Origin: Shimia marina
GTDB taxonomy: Bacteria; Pseudomonadota; Alphaproteobacteria; Rhodobacterales; Rhodobacteraceae
Assembly (NCBI RefSeq): GCF_001458175.1
Contig: NZ_CYPW01000027.1
Coordinates: 566,239-630,238, forward strand
DNA: 64,000 nt
Direction of reading: 5' to 3'
Below the pieces are notes generated by a model. The model did no database searches. It saw nothing but the letters and a program-made list of their open reading frames with translations, and was not told where the DNA came from. A program made the translations under genes and the position numbers. The stretch's first letter is position 1. Every line of letters starts with the position of its first letter. Below, piece by piece: positions 1-10,506 of the stretch.

Positions 1-2
1 CC

Positions 3-320
3 ACCTACTGGGAAGTCGACGGTGCGGTGCCGCGCTCTGAACTGCGCCTCGCCTTCTTGGGGTTGATGTGTTTTGAAAGCGCGATGCCCTTTGGCGGGAG
101 CATCACGGTGACACGTGAGGGAGAGGGCTGGTTCCTTCTGGCCGAAACGGAAAAATTGCGTGCGGACCCTGATCTGTGGGAACCGGTGGCAAAAGGCGAT
201 GTGCCAGAAGGGCTGGTCCCGGCAAAAGTGCAGTTTGGCCTGCTGCCGGCGGGCGCCAAAATGCTGGGGCGGGATTTGAAAGTGGATCTCAATGAGGTGA
301 GTATTGAGGTGCGATTCTGA
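3..320 (+). CDS. Histidine phosphotransferase ChpT-like protein, C-terminal part (5' end outside window)
   Basis: The open frame runs in from the left edge and gives 105 residues before the stop. ChpT relays phosphate from the hybrid kinase CckA to the response regulator CtrA and to CpdR in the alphaproteobacterial cell-cycle pathway. It is built like a histidine kinase whose ATPase-like domain has lost ATP binding. What is visible fits that degenerate domain: a helix 'LRLAFLGLMCFESAMPFGG' resembling the N-box helix, then beta strands (SITVTREGEGWFLLAETE) and a C-terminal beta hairpin, with no G1 or G2 ATP-lid glycine motifs. The phosphorylated histidine would lie upstream of the window. It converges on proA. 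The call rests on fold pattern and family memory, so another degenerate GHKL protein is possible. Confidence 0.62.
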   Translation, partial: TYWEVDGAVPRSELRLAFLGLMCFESAMPFGGSITVTREGEGWFLLAETEKLRADPDLWEPVAKGDVPEGLVPAKVQFGLLPAGAKMLGRDLKVDLNEVSIEVRF

Positions 321-345
321 TTAACCCATTCTTAACAAATAGATA

Positions 346-372
346 GGGCACCTTGTTAAGGCGCCCTTTTTT
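346..372 (+). terminator. Rho-independent terminator after chpT-like gene
   Basis: A 9-bp stem with one mismatch (GGGCACCTT / AAGGCGCCC, loop GTT) is followed directly by six T residues. It lies 26 bases after the chpT-like stop codon and 17 bases before the end of the convergent proA gene. It probably ends the plus-strand transcript and may also slow transcription arriving from proA. Confidence 0.85.
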
Positions 373-388
373 GCTTTTGCACGCAAGC

Positions 389-1654
389 TTAAGAGCGGGT
401 CGCGCCATCCCCTTCGACCAGATATTTGAAGCTGGTGAGCTGTGCCGCGCCAACGGGACCACGCGCGTGCATTTTGCCGGTAGCAATGCCGATTTCTGCG
501 CCCATGCCAAATTCCCCACCGTCTGCAAACTGCGTGGAGGCATTGCGCATCAGAATGGCACTGTCGAGCCGCTCAAAGAAACGGGCCGCTGTCGCATCGT
601 CTTCGGTCAGGATGCAATCGGTGTGATTGGAGCCATATTGGCGGATATGCGCGATGGCCCCGTCAACATCAGGAACCACTTTGGCAGCGATATCCATATC
701 CAGATACTCCTTGCCCCAATCTTCAGGGGTGGCCGCTGTGGTGCCTGCGATCTTTTGCAGGGTTTCATCCGCATGCACCCGCACACCGGCATCCAGCAGC
801 ATCTGAATGAGCGCCGCGCCCAGCGTTTCTGCAAGACTTTCATGGATCAGCAGACATTCCGCAGCGCCACAGATGCCGGTGCGGCGGGTTTTGGCGTTGA
901 GCACCACATCCATGGCTTTTTGCGCATCAGCAGCGGCATCAACATAGATGTGCACGATGCCTTCAAGATGGGCAAAAACCGGCACGCGGGCTTCGCGCTG
1001 CACGAGGCCCACGAGGCCTTTACCACCGCGCGGCACAATCACATCCACGGTGTCGACCATGGTCAGGAGTTCCTGCACCGCGGCGCGGTCACGAGTGGGC
1101 ACCAGTTGAATCGCCGCTTCTGGCAGGCCAACGGATTTCAACCCATCAACGAGGCAGGCATGAATGGCACCAGAGCTGTGAAAGCTTTCAGAGCCGCCAC
1201 GCAAGATCACGGCATTGCCCGATTTCAGACACAGCGCGCCCGCGTCTGCGGTCACATTGGGGCGGCTTTCATAAATCACGCCAACCACACCCAGAGGCGT
1301 GCGCACGCGGCGGATGTTGAGGCCGGAAGGCATATCCCACTGGGTCAGTACCTCGCCAACAGGGTCATCTTGTGCCGCAACAGTGCGTAGGCCGGACACG
1401 ATGCCCTCAATGCGGGGCTCATCGAGCATCAGGCGATCCATCATCGCATCAGAGAGGCCTTTGTCACGGCCAAATTCGAGGTCTTTTTTGTTGGCCTCAA
1501 TGATCTCGGTGCGACGGGACCAGACCGCATCGGCGGCAGCCTCAAGCGCGGCGCGCTTCACCTCCGGCGGGGCAAAGGCCAGCTCCGCGCTTGCCGCTTT
1601 GGCTTGCGCGCCAATCTGGGCCATCAGGGCGGGGATATCTGCGATGTCTTTCAT
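389..1654 (-). CDS. proA: Glutamate-5-semialdehyde dehydrogenase (gamma-glutamyl phosphate reductase)
   Basis: ProA reduces gamma-glutamyl phosphate with NADPH to glutamate semialdehyde, the second step of proline synthesis. The chosen start gives 421 residues, the usual family length. The frame is open a further 35 codons upstream, but that extension would run into proB, and the start at 1654 has an AAGGA ribosome site 7 bases upstream. Visible aldehyde-dehydrogenase-superfamily features are the cofactor region '[16 protein letters not shown]' near residue 120 and the catalytic cysteine in '[10 protein letters not shown]' near residue 262. It follows proB by 76 bases on the same strand, so kinase and reductase are probably co-transcribed from the obgE side. 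Confidence 0.97.
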   Translation of the reverse strand: MKDIADIPALMAQIGAQAKAASAELAFAPPEVKRAALEAAADAVWSRRTEIIEANKKDLEFGRDKGLSDAMMDRLMLDEPRIEGIVSGLRTVAAQDDPVGEVLTQWDMPSGLNIRRVRTPLGVVGVIYESRPNVTADAGALCLKSGNAVILRGGSESFHSSGAIHACLVDGLKSVGLPEAAIQLVPTRDRAAVQELLTMVDTVDVIVPRGGKGLVGLVQREARVPVFAHLEGIVHIYVDAAADAQKAMDVVLNAKTRRTGICGAAECLLIHESLAETLGAALIQMLLDAGVRVHADETLQKIAGTTAATPEDWGKEYLDMDIAAKVVPDVDGAIAHIRQYGSNHTDCILTEDDATAARFFERLDSAILMRNASTQFADGGEFGMGAEIGIATGKMHARGPVGAAQLTSFKYLVEGDGATRS

Positions 1655-1730
1655 CAGATCTGTCCTTTGTGGGTTACGATATGTGATCAGAGTTTCGCCT
1701 TCGGCGAGGATATTTGCATCAAGAGGAAGG

Positions 1731-4469
<2,739 letters not shown>

Positions 4470-4483
4470 ACGCGTTCTCCTCC

Positions 4484-5077
4484 TCAAAGAGCCACATAAA
4501 GCACAGAGAGGACGGTCAGGGCCGCCAATGTGCGCATTAAATAAATTTCCCCGCGCGTGCCTGCGACGCGTCTTGCGATCCGATCTCCGGCATAGGTCCA
4601 GATCGGATGCAGAACGGCCTGCGCGCTCAAAAGGCAGATGGCAATTGTTGCCGTGGCCATCAAGGCTGATGTCCCCGGTGTGACAAAATTTGTAAATCCG
4701 GCCACGATCATGGCCCAGGCCTTGGGATTGAGCGGGTGCACCAGCAGGCCAGCGGCAAATCCTGGCGGCGTTTGCGGATCTGCGCTTGCTGTGGTCAGGC
4801 GCAGATTGGCAACCTTCCAGGCAAGCCAGAAAATATAAGCCACACTCAGCCATTTCAGCGCTTCAAAAAGCCCCGGCACCGCCTCGGCGAGTTCCATCAC
4901 ACCAAAGCCAATCGGCCAGATGATCAATTGCTTGCCCAGAGCCACCCCGGCCACAAATGGCAAGGCCGCCCGAAAGCCAAAGCGCGCGCCTGTTGCCAAA
5001 AGCGCCATATTCGCAGGCCCAGGTGTGCCCACCTGACTTGCGGCAAAAACGCTAAAACTGATCACGGCAACGCTCAT
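4484..5077 (-). CDS. LysE/RhtB family amino-acid exporter
   Basis: A 197-residue integral membrane protein of the LysE/RhtB superfamily, which exports amino acids such as homoserine, threonine or lysine. The N-terminal signature 'SQVGTPGPANMALLATGARFG' contains the conserved PGP motif after the first membrane helix. About six hydrophobic segments follow, and 'HPLNPKAWAMIVAGFTNFV' carries the conserved NPK motif. The ATG at 5077 is preferred; the alternative start at 5089 is a TTG. It begins just downstream of the rpmA terminator and is 14 bases from the GNAT gene. The substrate is unknown. Confidence 0.9.
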   Translation of the reverse strand: MSVAVISFSVFAASQVGTPGPANMALLATGARFGFRAALPFVAGVALGKQLIIWPIGFGVMELAEAVPGLFEALKWLSVAYIFWLAWKVANLRLTTASADPQTPPGFAAGLLVHPLNPKAWAMIVAGFTNFVTPGTSALMATATIAICLLSAQAVLHPIWTYAGDRIARRVAGTRGEIYLMRTLAALTVLSVLYVAL

Positions 5078-5094
5078 GGCGTATCTCAATACTC

Positions 5095-5130
5095 AAAAAG
5101 AAAAAGGGACCGGCGTTTGCTGCCGGTCCC
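5095..5130 (-). terminator. Rho-independent terminator after rpmA
   Basis: On the minus strand a perfect 9-bp stem (GGGACCGGC / GCCGGTCCC, 7-base loop) is followed by TTTTTCTTTTT. It lies 30 bases beyond the rpmA stop and directly before the LysE-type gene. It should end most rplU-rpmA transcripts, leaving partial read-through or a separate promoter for the genes downstream. Confidence 0.9.
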
Positions 5131-5159
5131 TTAGATGTCTCATAACCTTTTGGGTCGGC

Positions 5160-5429
5160 TTATTCAGCGGCCTCCGCCACTGGCAGAACCGAAATAAAGG
5201 TGCGGCCTTTGAGGCCTTTGTGGAACTTCACGTTGCCGTCAACGGTTGCAAAGATGGTGTGATCTTTGCCCATGCCAACGCCTTCGCCCGGCCACATCTT
5301 GGTGCCGCGCTGACGCAGGATGATGTTGCCTGGGATCACGGCTTCGCCACCGTATTTCTTCACGCCAAGACGGCGACCTGCGGAGTCGCGACCGTTACGG
5401 GAACTACCACCAGCTTTTTTATGTGCCAT
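5160..5429 (-). CDS. rpmA: 50S ribosomal protein bL27
   Basis: bL27 sits at the peptidyl-transferase centre, and its N-terminus reaches toward the tRNA 3' ends. The 89-residue protein starts '[20 protein letters not shown]', the standard bL27 N-terminus without the cleaved extension seen in Firmicutes. It continues with '[19 protein letters not shown]' and '[16 protein letters not shown]'. It lies 23 bases downstream of rplU, the near-universal rplU-rpmA pair, and is followed by a strong terminator. Confidence 0.99.
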   Translation of the reverse strand: MAHKKAGGSSRNGRDSAGRRLGVKKYGGEAVIPGNIILRQRGTKMWPGEGVGMGKDHTIFATVDGNVKFHKGLKGRTFISVLPVAEAAE

Positions 5430-5452
5430 ATCGTTAGTCTCCTATCCGTCTT

Positions 5453-6052
5453 TTACTTCGCCAGTTCGGCTGCTTGCGCAACCCACTCTGGCTTCACTTT
5501 GGCGCCTTCGAAGGTGTCAACATCCACGGCTGCCAGAGCAGCGTAAGTGGTGATGCCTGCCTCCACCAGTTTCTTGGCAGCGGCTGGACCAACGCCGGTG
5601 ATGGCGGTCAGGTCGTCGCCTGCTGCTGCCGGAGCTTCTGCTTTTGCAGCGGCTTTGGCAGGTTTGGCTTCTGCTGCTGCGGCAGGAGCGGACACGGAGC
5701 CTGCGCCGATTGCAGCTTTCACACCAGACTTGTCACCACCGGTGGCAAGAATGTCGGTGATGCGAACCAGTGTCAGTTTCTGACGGTGGCCCACGGTGCG
5801 CTTGGAGCTGTGCTTACGACGACGCTTCACGAATTTGATCAGCTTTTCGCCTTTGATCTGTTCGATCACGTCAGCCTGCACGGCAGCGCCTTCAACGAAA
5901 GGTGCGCCAACAACGGTGGACTCACCGCCAACCATCAGCACATCGTTGAATTGAATCTTTTCGCCAGCGTCTGCAGCCAGTTTTTCGACACGCAGGACGT
6001 CGCCTGCCTGTACTTTATACTGTTTACCGCCGGTCTTCAGGACTGCGAACAT
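5453..6052 (-). CDS. rplU: 50S ribosomal protein bL21 with C-terminal helix-hairpin-helix extension
   Basis: bL21 binds 23S rRNA in early 50S assembly. Residues 1-103 are a normal bL21 (MFAVLKTGGKQYKV...; 'KRRRKHSSKRTVGHRQ' is the rRNA-binding loop), the full length of the E. coli protein. Here the chain continues to 199 residues. An Ala/Lys/Pro-rich linker (about 104-147) leads to a compact domain containing 'LTAITGVGPAAAKKLVEAGI', a helix-hairpin-helix of the kind that binds nucleic acid or protein partners. Such extensions are known in Rhodobacteraceae bL21, but their role is not established. A strong promoter stands about 160 bases upstream. Confidence 0.98.
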   Translation of the reverse strand: MFAVLKTGGKQYKVQAGDVLRVEKLAADAGEKIQFNDVLMVGGESTVVGAPFVEGAAVQADVIEQIKGEKLIKFVKRRRKHSSKRTVGHRQKLTLVRITDILATGGDKSGVKAAIGAGSVSAPAAAAEAKPAKAAAKAEAPAAAGDDLTAITGVGPAAAKKLVEAGITTYAALAAVDVDTFEGAKVKPEWVAQAAELAK

Positions 6053-6214
6053 GTCCTATTCCTTCGATCTGATCGCGTCCTGTGGCCCCGCATCCTGAAG
6101 GATTTGGCGTTGTGGCAGGCTTTGACACCATGCCGCCTCGAACTGCGCGCCCCTGTATGGGGCTGTGTTACAATAAAATCAGGCGCAAAGTCTGCACTTC
6201 ACGCCGGATGCGCG

Positions 6215-6243
6215 CTTATCCTGTGGAAAACCTCTCAAGTCAA
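6215..6243 (-). promoter_or_regulatory. Sigma-70 type promoter for rplU-rpmA
   Basis: On the minus strand TTGACT (6243-6238) and GATAAG (6220-6215) are separated by exactly 17 bases, close to the housekeeping consensus. Transcription would start near 6208, giving a leader of about 155 bases before rplU, long enough to hold an RNA regulatory structure. No protein-binding leader was identified with certainty. Confidence 0.7.
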
Positions 6244-6280
6244 CCCTTAACTTCGGCCCACATCGCGCCAGGCGCCGACC

Positions 6281-7153
6281 TTACAGCTCCTGTGCGGGTT
6301 GTAACTCCCCCATGCGCAGCGCCAAGGCTTCAAACCGGTTTGACATCACTTCAAAATGCACCGCGTTCATCAGTTCGTAGACCGTCATCATATCCGGATG
6401 CTCCAGCGCCTCAGTATAGGCTGCAATCTCCTCCACAGAGAAATCCTGATAGGTGTAGGCGGCATTGCGCAGGGACGACTGCTCCATTTCATGCGCAATC
6501 TCTTCTGCATTCTCATTGAGAGCCGCGCGCAGCCCCTCCTCATCTGTGCGCAGAGAGATCACCCCCGCATAAGAGGCCGCCAAAAGAAACCTGACCTGAA
6601 TTTCAGTCATGGCCTGCCCGCCAATGTCTTTGGGATCAATCGCGTGGTTCATGCGCTTAAACAAATCAATGCGCGGATCGTCATTGGCTTTGAGCGCGTC
6701 AAGCAATGCGGCCCCATCTGTGTCTTTGGCGATATCATCTCCCATATGCGAGCTATTCTCCACCGCCACAAGGCGTTGCCCAAGGTCGCTGGCATAAAAT
6801 TCAGCCGCATGCGCCAGCAAAGCCTCATCCAATGTGGCCTCCAAAATATCAAGCGCGCGGCTCTGCATGAGTTCAACATCAAACACATCCTCAGAAAGCG
6901 TCTGCCACTGAAGGCCAAAATCTTCCTCGGCCAATCCCAGCATTTCCGGCGCCGCCGAAGCCGAGAGCGCAATTGACTCAATCGCCACATCAAAGCCGGT
7001 GACCTGTAAAAACGCAGCCACGCGATCCCGGCCTGCGGCCTTCGCGCCACCTGCGATGCCAGTCAAGCAGAGCACAAACACAGCGCAGAAGCCAAAAATG
7101 GCGCGCAGGGAGATCACAGAGGGCGGGGCCAATCGGGCAAGAGCTGAAACCAT
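6281..7153 (-). CDS. DUF2059 domain-containing exported protein
   Basis: This 290-residue protein has a long N-terminal signal or anchor (hydrophobic about residues 18-40, ending near 'GGAKAAGRD'), so it should act outside the cytoplasm. The rest is helical. The region 'SSLRNAAYTYQDFSVEEIAA' followed by 'YTEALEHPDMMTVYELMNAV' matches the DUF2059 pattern in which an aromatic 'Y.dfs.eEi.ay..fl..p' helix pair closes the domain. No catalytic residues are apparent and the family function is unknown. It is a single gene, transcribed toward rplU but 228 bases from it. Confidence 0.85.
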   Translation of the reverse strand: MVSALARLAPPSVISLRAIFGFCAVFVLCLTGIAGGAKAAGRDRVAAFLQVTGFDVAIESIALSASAAPEMLGLAEEDFGLQWQTLSEDVFDVELMQSRALDILEATLDEALLAHAAEFYASDLGQRLVAVENSSHMGDDIAKDTDGAALLDALKANDDPRIDLFKRMNHAIDPKDIGGQAMTEIQVRFLLAASYAGVISLRTDEEGLRAALNENAEEIAHEMEQSSLRNAAYTYQDFSVEEIAAYTEALEHPDMMTVYELMNAVHFEVMSNRFEALALRMGELQPAQEL

Positions 7154-7259
7154 AACTACAGGCTAAATCATTTCACGGGCGAAACAACGCAAATCCCACT
7201 TGCACGTGATCACGAACGCGCGTAAACGACGGCGCACCAAGACCACGGTCTATGCGGAC

Positions 7260-7349
7260 GGAGAGGTGCCGGAGTGGTCGAACGGGGCGGTCTCGAAAAC
7301 CGTTGAGCCTTCACGGGTTCCCAGGGTTCGAATCCCTGTCTCTCCGCCA
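7260..7349 (+). tRNA. tRNA-Ser (anticodon CGA)
   Basis: The 90-base gene folds as a class II tRNA. The acceptor stem GGAGAGG pairs with TCTCTCC, the anticodon loop is CTCGAAA with anticodon CGA, and a long variable arm (about 7306-7325) marks serine tRNAs. The T loop is GTTCGAATC and the 3' CCA is encoded. It reads UCG codons. Confidence 0.97.
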
Positions 7350-7682
7350 TTATCCCCCTTGATACTTATTGTATAATTCGCCTTTTTTTGCACCTAAGAA
7401 ACCTCTGATTTGTTTCCTGAACCTTGAGCCACTTTGGGCCATTAGCTTCATACAATGACACCTTTTGCAGCCTTTAGGTGTGCCGACCATATAAGCGAAT
7501 GGAATACTTGATTAGATAACAATCTTTCGAGCGTGGCGCGAAGCGTGCAACCCGTCGAAGATAAGGGGCTAGCAGAAACGATGGGCTGGCCTGATCCCCC
7601 CTTACATTTCGGGTGCAGCTGCCGCCCCCCCCTCCGACCCATTTAAGAGACGTGCTGTGGGAAATGAGAGCACCTAAATACC
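7350..7682. other. Gene-free interval between tRNA-Ser and the tRNA-Asn pair
   Basis: About 330 bases with no convincing reading frame; the only ORF of 60 or more codons (minus strand, 7448-7642) lacks a ribosome site and recognisable composition. The interval holds short homopolymer runs, including eight C residues near 7626. No insertion-sequence ends were seen. Confidence 0.5.
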
Positions 7683-7720
7683 AAAAAATCCCTCAAACAA
7701 TTGTAACTTGAGGGATTTTT
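7683..7720 (-). terminator. Bidirectional terminator hairpin 3' of first tRNA-Asn
   Basis: An AAAAAATCCCTCAA arm pairs with TTGAGGGATTTTT around a short loop, giving T-tracts on both strands. It begins one base after the CCA end of the tRNA-Asn at 7722-7796, as expected for that gene's terminator. Confidence 0.85.
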
Positions 7721-7721
7721 A

Positions 7722-7796
7722 TGGCTCCGGCGGTAGGGATCGAACCTACGACCAATTGATTAACAGTCAACTGCTCTACCGCTGAGCTACGCCGGA
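7722..7796 (-). tRNA. tRNA-Asn (anticodon GTT), copy 1
   Basis: A 75-base cloverleaf on the minus strand: acceptor TCCGGCG / CGCCGGA, anticodon loop CTGTTAA with anticodon GTT, T loop GTTCGATCC and encoded CCA. It is followed immediately by its own terminator. Confidence 0.97.
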
Positions 7797-7921
7797 ACAT
7801 TTATCTCTGAGCTGCCTCAGAAGGTGTCGCAGGGTATAGCCGCGCTTTTTGGGGACGTCCAGAGGATTTCTTACCGATTGCAGGAAGAAATTTCACCTCA
7901 GAACACAAGCTTGCGAAAAAC

Positions 7922-7959
7922 AAAAAATCCCTCAAGTCTTTGTGACTTAAGGGATTTTT
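7922..7959 (-). terminator. Bidirectional terminator hairpin 3' of second tRNA-Asn
   Basis: Same design as the hairpin at 7683-7720, with arms AAAAAATCCCTCAAGTC and GACTTAAGGGATTTTT. Base changes in the two arms relative to the first copy mostly keep the pairing, which supports a real RNA structure. Confidence 0.85.
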
Positions 7960-7960
7960 A

Positions 7961-8035
7961 TGGCTCCGGCGGTAGGGATCGAACCTACGACCAATTGATT
8001 AACAGTCAACTGCTCTACCGCTGAGCTACGCCGGA
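7961..8035 (-). tRNA. tRNA-Asn (anticodon GTT), copy 2
   Basis: Identical over all 75 bases to the copy at 7722-7796, with the same acceptor stem, GTT anticodon and encoded CCA. It lies in the second unit of the 239-base tandem duplication and has its own terminator. Confidence 0.97.
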
Positions 8036-8140
8036 ACATCTATCCCTGAGCTGTCTCAGGAGATGTGGCGGGGTATAGCTTTGGATTTCAGAGACGTCCA
8101 GAGGCTTTTTTGAAGTTTTTTGAATTTCCGCAAAAAACTT

Positions 8141-9055
8141 TTACAGCAGTTCAAAAATCGCATCTGCGGCGAGCCGACCCCGTACTGAAACTCTTTTTTT
8201 ACCATTTAAATCAACGAGGTGCGCGAAAACGTTGCGCGTGGCAGCTGGGAGGAGCGCGGCAGGAGTTTCTTTATAGATTGCCGCGGCCAGTGCCTCTGCG
8301 GTGGTTGGCGCATTGGCCAGCGCTGCCAGGATTTCAGCCTCCCGTCCCTTGCGGTGCGCCATCAACCACGCCAAGCGCTCTGATGGGTTTTCTATCGGAG
8401 CCCCATGGCCTGCGTGAAATACGCGCCATTGCCGCGCAGAAAGCTTCTCACAAGAGGCCATAAAATCGGTGAGATCCCCGTCAGGTGGGGACACCAGCGA
8501 ACTGGCCCATCCCATGACATGGTCTCCACAGAAACAGACATCCTCCATGGCAAGAGAAATATGGTTTCCAAAATGGCCGGGCGTGTGAATCACTTCCAGC
8601 GCCCAGCCCCTGCCCCGCAGCACCTCGCCTTCGCAGACCACGCGATCTGGCATGAAGTCCACATCCACCCCCTCGCCGCCGCCGGCCAGACCACTGCTCG
8701 CAAGGGCTTGCATCACCGCACTGCGCCCGGCATCGGGATCCCCATAGGCATAGACCGGCGCACCGGTTTCTTCCGAGAGCGCCCTGGCCAGCGGGGAATG
8801 GTCCAAATGGGCATGGGTCACAATGATATGTGTGATTGTCTGCTCTCCCGTCACCGCTGCCAGAATGGCCTTCAGGTGGTCTGGGTGATCTGGCCCCGGA
8901 TCAATAACGGCAAGCTCTGTATCTCCGATGAGATAGGTGTTGGTCCCCCGAAAGGTCATCGGCGACGGATTAGGCGCGAGGATGCGGCGCAGATTTGGCG
9001 CCAATTGCTCGGCTTTTCCGGGTTCAGGGTTGAAAGCCAGAATATGGGCGTCCAT
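8141..9055 (-). CDS. Metallo-beta-lactamase fold hydrolase (LACTB2-like)
   Basis: A 304-residue member of the metallo-beta-lactamase superfamily. The metal site is visible as 'THAHLDHSPLARAL' (HxHxDH), with later ligands in 'HTPGHFGNHISLAM', 'CFCGDHVMGW' and 'FHAGHGAPI'. The C-terminal winged-helix-like part (about 225-304, 'HRKGREAEILAALANAPTTA') resembles the LACTB2/RNase-type subgroup. The start at 9055 is preferred because the GAGAGG ribosome site abuts the ATG at 9061 but is six bases from the one at 9055. It is divergent from the kinase gene at 9094. The substrate is unknown; nuclease or thioesterase-type activity are possibilities. Confidence 0.88.
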   Translation of the reverse strand: MDAHILAFNPEPGKAEQLAPNLRRILAPNPSPMTFRGTNTYLIGDTELAVIDPGPDHPDHLKAILAAVTGEQTITHIIVTHAHLDHSPLARALSEETGAPVYAYGDPDAGRSAVMQALASSGLAGGGEGVDVDFMPDRVVCEGEVLRGRGWALEVIHTPGHFGNHISLAMEDVCFCGDHVMGWASSLVSPPDGDLTDFMASCEKLSARQWRVFHAGHGAPIENPSERLAWLMAHRKGREAEILAALANAPTTAEALAAAIYKETPAALLPAATRNVFAHLVDLNGKKRVSVRGRLAADAIFELL

Positions 9056-9093
9056 GGTCATCCTCTCAGAATATCTTTCGCCAAGGTGTAGGC

Positions 9094-10398
9094 ATGTTTT
9101 TTCGCTGGCTCAAACGCTATATGCCCCGCAGTCTCTATGGGCGGGCTGCGCTGATCCTGATCCTGCCGGTGGTTTTGCTGCAACTCGTGGTCTCTTTCGG
9201 GCTTGTGACACGGCATTTCGAAGGGGTGACAGAACAGATGTCACGGGCCGTTGCGCGGGAGGTGCAGCTCTTTATTGATGCTGTCGCCGTGAAAGAGAGC
9301 GTGCCTGAGGCGCTGCCGACGGTGTTAAACACCTTGGACATGGCGGTCACCTACCCCACAGATCTCAGTTATGATGATACGCGCGTCTGGTATGATTTTT
9401 CGGCCTTTATCATCTCGCGAGAATTTCGCGCCTCACTGCCTCAGGTCACGGCGGTGCAGCTGGCACAGGATGGCAAGGTCTTCCTGCATCTGGACCTGCC
9501 TGATGGGCCGGCGATTCTGGACTTTGATCGCGACCGTGTTTCCGCCTCAAACTCACATCAGCTTTTTGTAAATATGGTCTTCTTTGGCGCGGTCCTGACA
9601 TTTGTGGCCTATCTTTATCTGAGAAACCAATTGCGCCCAATCAAACGCTTGGCCGTCGCCGCAGAGGCATTTGGGCGCGGCCGCTCGGTTGCCTATTCCC
9701 CCGGCGGCGCCATCGAAGTGCGCGCAGCGGGCAGCGCGTTTTTGGACATGCGTGCCCGGATAGAGCGCCAGATGGAGCAACGCACCCTTCTGTTGTCGGG
9801 GGTCAGCCATGATCTGCGTACGCCGCTGACACGGTTTAAGCTTGGCCTGTCCCTCCTGGATGATGTGGATCGGGAACCGCTGGAACGCGATGTCGAAGAA
9901 ATGCAACGCATGCTGGACGCCTTTTTGAGCTTTGCCCGCGGGGTCTATGAGGATGAAACAGAAGGGGTCGACCCTGTCCTGCTGACAACCGAAATTGTAG
10001 AAGATTTCAAACGCAGCGGCGCGGATGTTGCGCTTGTATCAACAGAGGGCAGCGGTGAGGTGGAGCTGCGTCCTGCCACGGTCCGGCGCGCCGTTGAAAA
10101 TTTGATCGGCAACGCAGTGCGCTATGCCAATTGCGCCCAAGTCTCTGTCCAGATCACAGAGCGATATCTGCGCATTCGCGTGGAGGATGATGGGCCGGGC
10201 ATCTCGCCTGCGCAACGCGAAGAAGCGCTTAAACCCTTTGCCCGACTGGAACCCGGACGCAATCAGAACAAGGGGATTGGTGTTGGTCTGGGCCTCTCCA
10301 TTGCCGCCGATGTGGCCCGCGCCCATGGTGGCATTCTGCGCCTTGGCGAAAGTGAAACTCTGGGTGGCCTACGCGCAGATTTGGTGCTGGGCATGTAG
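9094..10398 (+). CDS. EnvZ-like sensor histidine kinase
   Basis: A 434-residue membrane sensor kinase. Hydrophobic helices at about 17-38 and 158-177 flank a periplasmic domain of about 120 residues. A HAMP-like linker follows ('RNQLRPIKRLAVAAEAFGRG'), then the phosphoacceptor H239 in 'LLSGVSHDLRTPLTRFKLGL'. The ATPase domain has the N-box 'VENLIGNAVRYA', G1 'VEDDGPGI' and G2 'GIGVGLGLSI'. Layout and H-box match the osmosensor EnvZ family, which phosphorylates an OmpR-type regulator. No response-regulator gene is adjacent, so the partner must lie elsewhere. It is divergent from the metallo-hydrolase gene. Confidence 0.92.
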   Translation: MFFRWLKRYMPRSLYGRAALILILPVVLLQLVVSFGLVTRHFEGVTEQMSRAVAREVQLFIDAVAVKESVPEALPTVLNTLDMAVTYPTDLSYDDTRVWYDFSAFIISREFRASLPQVTAVQLAQDGKVFLHLDLPDGPAILDFDRDRVSASNSHQLFVNMVFFGAVLTFVAYLYLRNQLRPIKRLAVAAEAFGRGRSVAYSPGGAIEVRAAGSAFLDMRARIERQMEQRTLLLSGVSHDLRTPLTRFKLGLSLLDDVDREPLERDVEEMQRMLDAFLSFARGVYEDETEGVDPVLLTTEIVEDFKRSGADVALVSTEGSGEVELRPATVRRAVENLIGNAVRYANCAQVSVQITERYLRIRVEDDGPGISPAQREEALKPFARLEPGRNQNKGIGVGLGLSIAADVARAHGGILRLGESETLGGLRADLVLGM

Positions 10399-10506
10399 GC
10401 GCACTGTCGCTTTGACCATTGGCTCATACAGGCGCCCGCTTTACAGCGCAATTCAGAGACGATAGCAGTCAGAAAAATGTGCTGCGACAATTAGAAAGGA
10501 AGCGAC

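Larger units (their letters stand above)
7683..8104. repeat. Tandem duplication carrying tRNA-Asn with its promoter and terminator (period 239 bp)
   Basis: Bases 7683-7865 and 7922-8104 align without gaps at an offset of 239. Both contain the terminator hairpin, an identical 75-base tRNA-Asn, and the upstream region ending 'GACGTCCAGAGG'. Identity is complete over the tRNA and lower on both sides, so the flanks have diverged while the tRNA was held constant by selection or gene conversion. The 56-base spacer 7866-7921 is not duplicated. Confidence 0.9.

Noticed and set aside
353..1390. 345-codon plus-strand ORF opposite proA
   Set aside because: It is an antisense shadow of a well-conserved enzyme gene, has no family resemblance and no ribosome site.
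6053..6214. rplU leader as a known ribosomal-protein autoregulatory RNA
   Set aside because: The leader is long enough, but no conserved fold could be matched with confidence by eye.
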